NCBI GenBank assembly: GCA_017543725.1
Contig: JAFYFO010000169.1
Coordinates: 1 to 10,862, forward strand
DNA: 10,862 nt
Direction: 5' to 3'
DNA from: Eubacterium sp.
Lineage (GTDB): Bacteria; Bacillota; Clostridia; Oscillospirales; Acutalibacteraceae
Under the pieces are notes generated by a model. It had not been told where the DNA came from and searched no databases. It was given only the letters and a program-made list of their open reading frames with translations. The position numbers and the translations under genes are program-made. Positions 1 through 5,231 of this stretch are shown here, piece by piece; the first letter of the stretch is position 1; each line of letters begins with the position of its first letter.

Positions 1-504
1 AGGCGTTATTGTTTCAAGAACTTCGCTGTCAAGAACAATCGGGTCAACAAGTTGAACCTTTGCGTTGGGGCTTGTGTACTGCGGCGCTTCGGCACATTCA
101 AGATTATCCGTCAGGGCGCTTGATTCAAAGATTTTAACTCTTCCCTCTGAGCCGTAAAGAATGCATTTTTTGTTGAAACTTGTGTATCCAACCGCTGTCT
201 GCGGCGTTGTGCATAAAGCGGAATAAGTATCAAAACCGACCTTGAAATAGCAGGTTATGTCAACGCTGTAGTAGCCCCTGTCAAACGGAACTTCATCAAC
301 ATCAACGCTTACCGCTTCAACGCTTGAATATCTTGTTTTAACATTAACCGCATTATCAATAAGCTCCTGGTTGTCATCAAAAAATGTTACTCTTAAATCC
401 TCAAGGCAATCCTTGCTCACGCACGAATCAAAGATTCTTTTTGTGTCCACACAAACTGTTTCGTTTATTCGTCTTTCATTTTTATCAATAATTGTTTCAG
501 GCAT
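1..504 (-). CDS. Conserved-looking clostridial protein of unknown function (N-terminal part)
   Basis: An open frame runs from ATG at 504 off the left edge, giving the first 168 residues; the C-terminus is not visible. The start is fixed by GGAGGAG at 517-511, six bases upstream, and by a promoter further up. The protein appears soluble, with no signal peptide or membrane helix. It is acidic, with seven cysteines at residues 18, 28, 33, 85, 98, 114 and 137. The most striking segment is RIFDSCVSKDCLEDLRV (23-39), a Cys-x4-Cys motif ending in an acidic Leu-Glu-Asp-Leu stretch. From memory, similar DSC-x4-DC-LEDLRV segments occur in uncharacterised clostridial proteins, but I cannot name a family or function. 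The later part alternates polar and hydrophobic residues in a beta-rich-looking way (for example YYSVDITCYFKVGFDTYS, 78-95). A spore-coat or envelope role is possible but only a guess. It is read in the same direction as pcrA but is separated from it by 240 bp containing a repeat and its own promoter. Confidence 0.75.
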   Translation of the reverse strand, partial: MPETIIDKNERRINETVCVDTKRIFDSCVSKDCLEDLRVTFFDDNQELIDNAVNVKTRYSSVEAVSVDVDEVPFDRGYYSVDITCYFKVGFDTYSALCTTPQTAVGYTSFNKKCILYGSEGRVKIFESSALTDNLECAEAPQYTSPNAKVQLVDPIVLDSEVLETITP

Positions 505-546
505 AAAAAACTCCTCCACAGAATTATTTGAAGATAACTTCCATAC

Positions 547-575
547 ATTCTATGAAGGAAACGATTTTTTGTTAA
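547..575 (-). promoter_or_regulatory. Sigma-A-like promoter for the left-edge gene
   Basis: On the minus strand a -35 box TTAACA (575-570) is followed after exactly 17 bases by a -10 box TAGAAT (552-547). Each matches the consensus at five of six positions. Transcription would begin near 540, leaving a leader of about 36 bases that contains the GGAGGAG ribosome site at 517-511. It lies downstream of the palindromic repeat and the possible pcrA terminator, so the left-edge gene probably has its own transcript. Confidence 0.6.
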
Positions 576-617
576 TGACGAATTACGAATTTCGGTAACT
601 CGCGCAAGCGCTCGAAC

Positions 618-650
618 AAAAAATGTAGGGGAGGGTCTCCGCGCCCTCCC
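618..650 (-). terminator. Possible intrinsic terminator of pcrA formed by the repeat
   Basis: Read on the minus strand, the repeat forms a 7-bp GC stem (650-644 with 635-629) with an 8-base loop. It is followed by CTACA and then six T (623-618), about 95 bases after the pcrA stop. The five-base gap before the T tract is longer than ideal, so this is plausible rather than certain. Confidence 0.45.
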
Positions 651-651
651 G
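625..651 (+). repeat. 27-bp GC-rich palindromic intergenic repeat, copy 1
   Basis: The unit starts GTAGGGGAGGG and ends CGCCCTCCCG. GGGAGGG (629-635) pairs with CCCTCCC (644-650) across an 8-base loop, TCTCCGCG. An exact reverse complement of all 27 bases lies at 3070-3096, on the other side of pcrA. Conceptual translation of the unit gives the string GRARRPSPT in both spurious reading frames. I recall that string as a recurrent artefact at the ends of predicted proteins in Firmicutes, which would fit a dispersed intergenic repeat family; this is from memory. It sits between the pcrA stop and the promoter of the left-edge gene. Confidence 0.8.
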
Positions 652-680
652 AAATATAATTGCTGTCTGCAAGACCCTAA

Positions 681-710
681 ACTCTTCACTCTTCACTCTT
701 AATTCTTAAC
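681..710 (+). repeat. Degenerate tandem heptamers (ACTCTTC)n
   Basis: Four near-identical seven-base units follow one another: ACTCTTC (681-687), ACTCTTC (688-694), ACTCTTA (695-701) and ATTCTTA (702-708), then AC. They begin 29 bases after the palindromic repeat copy 1 and 35 bases downstream of the pcrA stop. A related heptamer tract on the opposite strand accompanies repeat copy 2 at about 3128-3172, so the two element types occur together. Confidence 0.65.
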
Positions 711-744
711 TAAAACGGAACTGCTATCCATCCGTCAACTTTCA

Positions 745-3045
745 TCAAACCTTTTCCAGTTTTGCAAAGTTTGCCATAAGTTTCTTTGTTCCTGCTCTGT
801 CGAATGCAACTTCAAGAAGAGTATCGTTGCCCATTGGCTGACAGGAAAGAATAACGCCGGTTCCGAAGGATTTATGGCGAACCGTATCGCCTGCGGCATA
901 AGAATTATCCGTTTTTGAAGGAGCGCTTTTCGCCTGACCGAACTGATGAGCAACGCTGCTGCTTTGCTTCGCCTCTCCGATTTTGCGGCTGCGGCTGTAC
1001 GGATGGTCTTTTTTCGGAGTCCCGAAAGTATAATAATCATTGTCCGTTTTAAATCCCGAAGAATATCCCGATGAAAAAGCATAGCCTTTCTGCTGATAAA
1101 CGCTTTTATCCTCTGTTATATCCTGCGGAATTTCCATAACAAAGCGCGATAAGGTGTTTCTGTTTGTTGTTCCGTAAAGCATTCTCTGGCGCGCGTTGAT
1201 AAGATAGAGTTTTTCCTTTGCTCTCGTTATTCCGACATAGGCAAGACGGCGCTCTTCTTCGAGTTCTTCATCACTGTATAAACTCTGGTTTCCGGGAAAA
1301 ATTCCCTCCTCCATACCGGGAATGAAAACAACGGGAAATTCAAGTCCTTTGGCTGAATGAAGAGTCATTAAAACAACGCTGTCGTCATCTTCATTATATG
1401 AATCAATATCCGAAACAAGCGCAACATCCTCAAGAAAATCGGAAAGAGAAAAACTTTCATCTTCTTCCTCATATTTTATAAGCATTGAAGAAAGTTCGCT
1501 GACATTGTTTTTTCTGTCTTCCGCTTTAACAGGGTCGTATTCCTCAAGAAATTCAAAATAATTTGTTTTTTCAAGAATTTCCTGAAGCAAATCATTAACG
1601 CTCATTCCGTCTTCAAGGCACTGCTGAAAATGCCTTATCAGCGCGCAGAAATCCTTTAATTTTCCTGCGCTTCTTGATGTTTTTGAAAACTCATCAGCGT
1701 GTTCGCAAACCTCAAAAGCAGTCATTGAATTAAGGCTTGCAATCTCAAGGATATAGGAAAACATTGTGTCGCCGATTCCCCTTTTGGGAACATTGATAAT
1801 TCTCTGCAGTCTGACATTATCCGCAGTGTTGTTTATAAGCGCAAAATATGAAATTATATCCTTGATTTCTTTTCTGTCAAAAAAGCGGTTTCCGCCGATA
1901 ATCTTATATGAAATGCCCGATTTGGCAAACATAATTTCTATGTTTCTCGACTGGGCGTTCATACGGTATAAAACCGCGTGGTCGCGATAGTTTCTTCCGT
2001 TTCTGACGCTTTCGTTTATCTCGTCAACAATGAACTGAGCCTCGTCCATTTCGTTGTTTGCAGTATATAAAACAACCTTGTCGCCCTCTTTGCCCGCATA
2101 TGATTTGAGATGCTTATCGGCAAGGCGGGTTTTATTGTTTTTAATAACGGAATTTGCCGCGTCAAGAATGTTTTGCATTGAGCGATAGTTTTCGGCAAGT
2201 TCAAGTTGAATAACCGTTAAACCTTCTTTTTCATAGCGTTCTCTGAAGCGCATAATATTTTCAATCGTTGCGCCCCTGAAGCGATAAATGCTCTGGTCAT
2301 CGTCGCCGACAACGCAGATATTATGATATTCGCCTGCAAGAAGATAGGTTAAAACATACTGCGCATAACTCGTATCCTGATACTCATCAACAATAATAAA
2401 TTTAAACTGATGCTGATAGAGATGCAAAACATCTTCATTCTCTCTGAGAAGGCGCACTGTGTTGAAAATCATATCATCAAAATCCATTGCGTCGGATTTC
2501 AAAAGTTCTTTCTGATATTCCTCATAGCACTGAGCAATTTTTGCCTTTCGGAAATCATTAACGGTTTGCGCCTTATATTCCCTCGGGTCTATAAGGCTGT
2601 CCTTAGCGTTGCTGATTTCGGCAAGAATTGAGCGGTGATTAAGAAATTTATCCTCAATGCCGAGCGTTTTCTGAGCGCGTTTCATAACGCGCCTCTGGTC
2701 GTCGGTATCATAAATTGTGAAATGCTGAGTGTAGCCGATTTTATCCGCAAATCTTCTGAGCATTCTTGCGCACATTGAATGAAATGTTTGCGCCCAGATT
2801 TCGTTTGCCTCTTCGCCCACTGTGTTGAGAAGCCTTTGCCTCAGTTCTCCTGCGGCTTTATTTGTGAAAGTTATTGCAAGAACCTGCCACGGAAGCGCAT
2901 AACCGCTGTTTAATATATTTTCAATTCTCTTGACTATTGTTGCGGTTTTTCCTGTTCCTGCGCCTGCAACAACCAGAACAGGGCCTTCTATCGTGTCTAT
3001 AACCCTTTGCTGCTGCACATTCGGTTTTACTGCGTCTTTATTCAT
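745..3045 (-). CDS. pcrA: ATP-dependent 3'-5' DNA helicase PcrA/UvrD family
   Basis: This is a superfamily 1A helicase that unwinds duplex DNA during nucleotide-excision and mismatch repair, removes RecA from DNA, and can contact RNA polymerase. All core motifs are visible in the 766 residues: Q-motif-like PNVQQQRVI (8-16), Walker A GAGTGKT (28-34), Walker B VDEYQD (219-224), motif III GDDDQSIYRFRGA (247-259), motif IV ENYRS (285-289), motif V TLHSAKGLEF (561-570) and motif VI RRLAYVGITRAKEKL (599-613). The linker at about 640-715 is low in complexity. The C-terminus (716-764, AAGDTVRHKSFGTGVI...) is the Tudor-like RNA-polymerase-binding domain typical of PcrA/UvrD. The length is slightly above the roughly 720-740 usual in Firmicutes, and nothing appears broken. 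The start ATG has AAGGA (3059-3055) nine bases upstream. The gene stands alone between two copies of an inverted palindromic repeat. RecB-type or Rep helicases are less likely given the C-terminal domain. Confidence 0.95.
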   Translation of the reverse strand: MNKDAVKPNVQQQRVIDTIEGPVLVVAGAGTGKTATIVKRIENILNSGYALPWQVLAITFTNKAAGELRQRLLNTVGEEANEIWAQTFHSMCARMLRRFADKIGYTQHFTIYDTDDQRRVMKRAQKTLGIEDKFLNHRSILAEISNAKDSLIDPREYKAQTVNDFRKAKIAQCYEEYQKELLKSDAMDFDDMIFNTVRLLRENEDVLHLYQHQFKFIIVDEYQDTSYAQYVLTYLLAGEYHNICVVGDDDQSIYRFRGATIENIMRFRERYEKEGLTVIQLELAENYRSMQNILDAANSVIKNNKTRLADKHLKSYAGKEGDKVVLYTANNEMDEAQFIVDEINESVRNGRNYRDHAVLYRMNAQSRNIEIMFAKSGISYKIIGGNRFFDRKEIKDIISYFALINNTADNVRLQRIINVPKRGIGDTMFSYILEIASLNSMTAFEVCEHADEFSKTSRSAGKLKDFCALIRHFQQCLEDGMSVNDLLQEILEKTNYFEFLEEYDPVKAEDRKNNVSELSSMLIKYEEEDESFSLSDFLEDVALVSDIDSYNEDDDSVVLMTLHSAKGLEFPVVFIPGMEEGIFPGNQSLYSDEELEEERRLAYVGITRAKEKLYLINARQRMLYGTTNRNTLSRFVMEIPQDITEDKSVYQQKGYAFSSGYSSGFKTDNDYYTFGTPKKDHPYSRSRKIGEAKQSSSVAHQFGQAKSAPSKTDNSYAAGDTVRHKSFGTGVILSCQPMGNDTLLEVAFDRAGTKKLMANFAKLEKV

Positions 3046-3069
3046 TATATATTTTCCTTACATAAAAAT

Positions 3070-3096
3070 CGGGAGGGCGCGGAGACCCTCCCCTAC
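3070..3096 (-). repeat. 27-bp GC-rich palindromic intergenic repeat, copy 2 (inverted)
   Basis: This is the exact reverse complement of the 27 bases at 625-651. GGGAGGG at 3071-3077 pairs with CCCTCCC at 3086-3092. It lies only 24 bases upstream of the pcrA start codon, just ahead of the ribosome site. On the minus strand, the pcrA sense direction, the hairpin is followed after two bases by five T (3068-3064). That is the geometry of a compact intrinsic terminator. It could stop the upstream oadG-oadB transcript or attenuate pcrA. Confidence 0.8.
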
Positions 3097-3112
3097 TGAT
3101 AATTACTTTTCG

Positions 3113-3149
3113 TTTTTCACTCTTCTCTGAAAAAGTGAAGAGTGAAAAA
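3113..3149. repeat. 13-bp perfect inverted repeat within heptamer tract
   Basis: TTTTTCACTCTTC (3113-3125) is exactly complementary to GAAGAGTGAAAAA (3137-3149) across an 11-base loop. It lies 27 bases beyond the oadB stop. The arms are built from the same ACTCTTC-type heptamer that continues on the minus strand from about 3172 down to 3128 (ACTCTTA, ACTCTTC, TCTTTTC, TTTTTTC, ACTCTTC). The stem is A+T-rich at its base and no T tract follows on either strand, so a standard terminator is not indicated. It may be a structured remnant of the repeat element or stabilise the 3' end of the oadB message. Confidence 0.65.
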
Positions 3150-3175
3150 AGAAAAGAGAAGAGTTAAGAGTACTT

Positions 3176-4390
3176 TTAACCCAAAAGTGTTAAAAGAATA
3201 CCTGCCGCAACGGCTGAGCCGATAACGCCTGAAACATTCGGTCCCATTGCGTGCATAAGAAGAAAGTTTGAGGGGTTTTCTTCCTGACCGACTTTCTGCG
3301 ACATTCTTGCCGCCATAGGAACCGCGGAAACGCCTGCAGAGCCGATAAGCGGATTGATTTTTCCTTTTGATAAAACATACATAAGTTTTCCGAAAAGAAC
3401 ACCGCCCGCCGTTCCGAAAGCAAAGGCAACAAGTCCCAAAATAACTATGCTGATTGTTTTGATATTAAAGAAGGACTGCGCCGAAGTTGTTGCGCCGACA
3501 GAAAGTCCGAGCAATATCGTTATGATATTCATAAGTTCATTCTGAGCCGCTTTGGCAATTCTTTCGGTTCTTCCGTTTTCTTTAAGCAGATTTCCGAGCA
3601 TAAGCATACCAACGAGGGTTGCCGCGTCGGGAAGGAAGAGGGAAACAACAACCGTTACAACTATCGGGAAAAGAATTTTTTCAAGTTTTGAAACGGGGCG
3701 AAGGTTTTCCATAACAACGCTTCGCTCTTTCTTTGTTGTTAACATTCTCATTATAGGCGGCTGAATTGCAGGAATGAGCGCCATATATGAATACGCCGCA
3801 ACGGCGATGGGTCCGAGCATATGCGGAGCAAGGCGCGAGGTTACGAAAATCGCAGTCGGTCCGTCTGCACCGCCGATAATTGCGATTGAGCCTGCTTCAT
3901 TCGGCAAAAATTTGAAAACAATTGCAATAATATATGCAACAAAAATACCAAGTTGAGCCGCAGCGCCGAGGATTAATGAACTCGGTCTTGCGATAAGCGA
4001 TGTGAAATCGGTCATAGCGCCGATTCCGAGGAATATCAGCGGCGGATAAATTCCCGCTTTAACTCCGAAATAAAGGAAATCCATAAGTCCCGGGGTTAAA
4101 ACTTTTCCGCTCGGGTCGGTAAGCCGCCCTGCAACCAAATCAATGAATCCCTGCAAATCGTGGTACTGAACCGCAAGATTGGCACCCGGCAGATTTGCAA
4201 GCAACATTCCGAAAGCAATCGGAATCATCAAAAGGGGCTCAAAGCCCTTCTTTATTCCAAGCCAGAGGAAAAAGAAAGCAAAAAGCAGCATAACCAGATT
4301 CTTCCAGCCTTCGCCTGTGAAGAAATAGGCATATCCGCTGCCAAGCCAGATTCCTTTGACAACTTCAAAAACACCTTGTAAAACTTCCAT
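3176..4390 (-). CDS. oadB: Na+-transporting biotin-dependent decarboxylase, beta subunit
   Basis: This is the integral-membrane beta subunit of the oxaloacetate/methylmalonyl-CoA/glutaconyl-CoA decarboxylase family. It releases CO2 from carboxybiotin and exports about two Na+ per turnover, building a sodium gradient. The 404 residues are nearly all hydrophobic helices. Family landmarks are NEAGSIAIIGGADGPTAIF (164-182, with the invariant Asp of GGADGPT), QPPIMRMLTTKKER (210-223), GNLLKENGRTERI (266-278), NPLIGSAGVSAVPMAARM (346-363) and a final NVSGVIGSAVAAG (385-397). The length is close to that of characterised beta subunits (roughly 375-435). The ATG start has an AGGAG site nine bases upstream. 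It follows the gamma-like gene by 27 bp. The substrate cannot be told from the beta subunit alone, and no carboxyltransferase gene lies nearby, so the symbol denotes family rather than proven oxaloacetate specificity. Confidence 0.93.
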   Translation of the reverse strand: MEVLQGVFEVVKGIWLGSGYAYFFTGEGWKNLVMLLFAFFFLWLGIKKGFEPLLMIPIAFGMLLANLPGANLAVQYHDLQGFIDLVAGRLTDPSGKVLTPGLMDFLYFGVKAGIYPPLIFLGIGAMTDFTSLIARPSSLILGAAAQLGIFVAYIIAIVFKFLPNEAGSIAIIGGADGPTAIFVTSRLAPHMLGPIAVAAYSYMALIPAIQPPIMRMLTTKKERSVVMENLRPVSKLEKILFPIVVTVVVSLFLPDAATLVGMLMLGNLLKENGRTERIAKAAQNELMNIITILLGLSVGATTSAQSFFNIKTISIVILGLVAFAFGTAGGVLFGKLMYVLSKGKINPLIGSAGVSAVPMAARMSQKVGQEENPSNFLLMHAMGPNVSGVIGSAVAAGILLTLLG

Positions 4391-4417
4391 TTTTGTTCTC
4401 CTATAGACTAATGCAAA

Positions 4418-4864
4418 CTAAAAAGGTTTTGTGTTTTGCGCTATTGCAGCCATCGCCCAGGGATTTCGGGTTTTAATCGGATTAGAACGAATCGCTTTTG
4501 CAGGGGCAATGCTCCTGATAACGGCGCCCTCGCCTTCCATCATATAAACAGCCGCAGAAATCGCCGCAACAACTTCTTCGCTTATTCCCTGACTTTGCTC
4601 CTGCACCGAAGCCCCCTGAGGAGGCGCGCCATCATTGCCGAAGGGGGAAACAACCTTTAAATCCTGAGTCATAATAGCCTTCTCTTCTTTCTTAACGCCT
4701 TTTTTTCTTTGAGTTTTTGAAACTGTTTTTGAAAACAAACTGAGAACGATTATGAGAATCACCAGCATCAGCAGAACTCCGAAAAATCCCGCAATAACAA
4801 CCGTTGCCGTGAAACCCGCTGAATTATTTGCCGCAATAGCGGTTTCAAGAGTTATTAATCCCAT
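4418..4864 (-). CDS. oadG: OadG-family gamma-like subunit of sodium-pump decarboxylase
   Basis: This is a small membrane-anchored subunit that holds the carboxyltransferase and beta subunits of the sodium pump together. The 148 residues show a short N-terminal segment, one transmembrane helix at about 19-44 (TATVVIAGFFGVLLMLVILI...), then a basic stretch (SKTQRKKGVKKEEK, 49-62) and a Gln/Pro-rich linker. The C-terminal cytoplasmic part is typical of clostridial OadG proteins: EEVVAAISAAVYMMEG (96-111), AVIRSI (114-119) and the terminal WAMAAIAQNTKPF. No biotin-attachment motif (an MKM-type lysine) is present, so no biotin carrier is fused. The ATG at 4864 is preferred, with GGGG about ten bases upstream; a TTG two codons upstream (4870) lies four bases from the same GGGG and is a real alternative. 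It is first in a two-gene operon with oadB and is driven by a promoter at 4899-4927. Confidence 0.88.
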   Translation of the reverse strand: MGLITLETAIAANNSAGFTATVVIAGFFGVLLMLVILIIVLSLFSKTVSKTQRKKGVKKEEKAIMTQDLKVVSPFGNDGAPPQGASVQEQSQGISEEVVAAISAAVYMMEGEGAVIRSIAPAKAIRSNPIKTRNPWAMAAIAQNTKPF

Positions 4865-4898
4865 ATCCAAACTACCCCATTATAAAATGATTGCCCCT

Positions 4899-4927
4899 AT
4901 TATAAAACAATATTTTTAATTTTTCAA
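4899..4927 (-). promoter_or_regulatory. Promoter of the oadG-oadB operon
   Basis: On the minus strand TTGAAA (4927-4922) and TATAAT (4904-4899) are separated by exactly 17 bases, a near-consensus sigma-A promoter. Transcription would start near 4892, giving a leader of about 28 bases before ATG 4864. A second TTTTATAAT followed by GGGG occurs 20 bases downstream (TATAAT at 4884-4879), but it has no matching -35 box. Confidence 0.7.
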
Positions 4928-4950
4928 CAAAAAATAAAAATAAATTTCTA

Positions 4951-4979
4951 TTGATTTATTATAATAATATGTTTATAAT
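4951..4979 (+). promoter_or_regulatory. Promoter of the 44-codon small gene
   Basis: TTGATT (4951-4956) and a perfect TATAAT (4974-4979) are separated by exactly 17 bases. Start of transcription is expected near 4986, about 32 bases before the ATG at 5018. The -35 box is only 23 bases from the -35 box of the divergent oadG promoter, so the two promoters are back to back and a regulator bound between them could affect both. Confidence 0.7.
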
Positions 4980-5017
4980 ATATATAGTTGAATTATTAAA
5001 ACAAAGGAGGCAACAAA

Positions 5018-5152
5018 ATGAGTAAAGAAGCCATGATTATCGCAATTCTTATTGCACTGATAATTCTTTGGTTCACCGAAACAATCGGAATGCGTAAAAC
5101 CTCCAGAATTTTATCGGGTGCAATCGACCTTGGATTTGCACTTTTAAGATAA
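5018..5152 (+). CDS. Small single-pass membrane protein, 44 aa, family unknown
   Basis: This is the only plus-strand gene I can support. Evidence that it is real: the optimal ribosome site AAGGAGG (5004-5010) seven bases before the ATG, a near-consensus promoter at 4951-4979, and a hairpin terminator beginning five bases after the TAA. The protein has a short polar start (MSKEA), one hydrophobic helix at about 6-19 (MIIAILIALIILWF), then TETIGMRKTSRILSG, with basic residues Arg26, Lys27 and Arg30, and a moderately hydrophobic, possibly amphipathic tail (31-44) ending ALLR. The positive charges after the helix suggest the N-terminus faces out and the C-terminus in. There are no cysteines, so it is not a classical lantibiotic-type precursor. 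Possible roles are a small regulator of a membrane complex, such as the neighbouring sodium pump, or a type I toxin-like peptide. Neither is shown by the sequence. Confidence 0.75.
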   Translation: MSKEAMIIAILIALIILWFTETIGMRKTSRILSGAIDLGFALLR

Positions 5153-5156
5153 AGAA

Positions 5157-5198
5157 GCGTGCCGCCTCACAGATAATGTGAAGCGGCACGCCCCTTTT
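5157..5198. terminator. Bidirectional intrinsic terminator between convergent genes
   Basis: GCGTGCCGC (5157-5165) pairs with GCGGCACGC (5183-5191). After one C-A mismatch, TCACA (5167-5171) pairs with TGTGA (5177-5181), leaving a GATAA loop. On the plus strand the stem is followed by CCC and TTTT, five bases after the stop of the small gene's frame begins the stem. On the minus strand the hairpin is followed by TTCTTT and can also end the aro-pheA-galK-lipid kinase operon, whose last stop is at 5232. Confidence 0.85.
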
Positions 5199-5231
5199 AA
5201 AAATAATTAAGAAAGGATTGATTTCTGATAA

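Noticed and set aside
465..689. 74-codon minus-strand frame reading GRARRPSPT
   Set aside because: It overlaps the promoter and start of the left-edge gene and gets its distinctive string from the palindromic repeat. The same string appears at 2930-3130 from the other copy, so both are translations of the repeat.
505..744. A CRISPR array or regulatory RNA in the repeat-rich gap
   Set aside because: The heptamers are contiguous without spacers, only one palindrome is present on each side of pcrA, and no cas gene, T-box or riboswitch core could be seen.
735..1082. 115-codon minus-strand frame inside the pcrA 3' end
   Set aside because: It lies in another frame of the pcrA C-terminus, is rich in Arg/Lys/Ala typical of a shadow frame, and has no independent ribosome site or promoter.
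3058..3063. Minimal upstream frame ATG-TAA before pcrA
   Set aside because: It has no ribosome site of its own because the repeat hairpin occupies the upstream bases. An ATGTAA by chance in A+T-rich DNA is expected.
3113..3149. Inverted repeat as a standard intrinsic terminator for oadB
   Set aside because: The stem is A+T-rich at its base and is followed by CGAAAAG on the minus strand, not a T tract. Repeat copy 2, further on, is the better terminator candidate.
4868..4870. TTG as the definite start of oadG
   Set aside because: It is possible because GGGG is four bases upstream, but it adds only two residues. The ATG at 4864 is the more usual codon with acceptable spacing, so TTG is kept as an alternative only.
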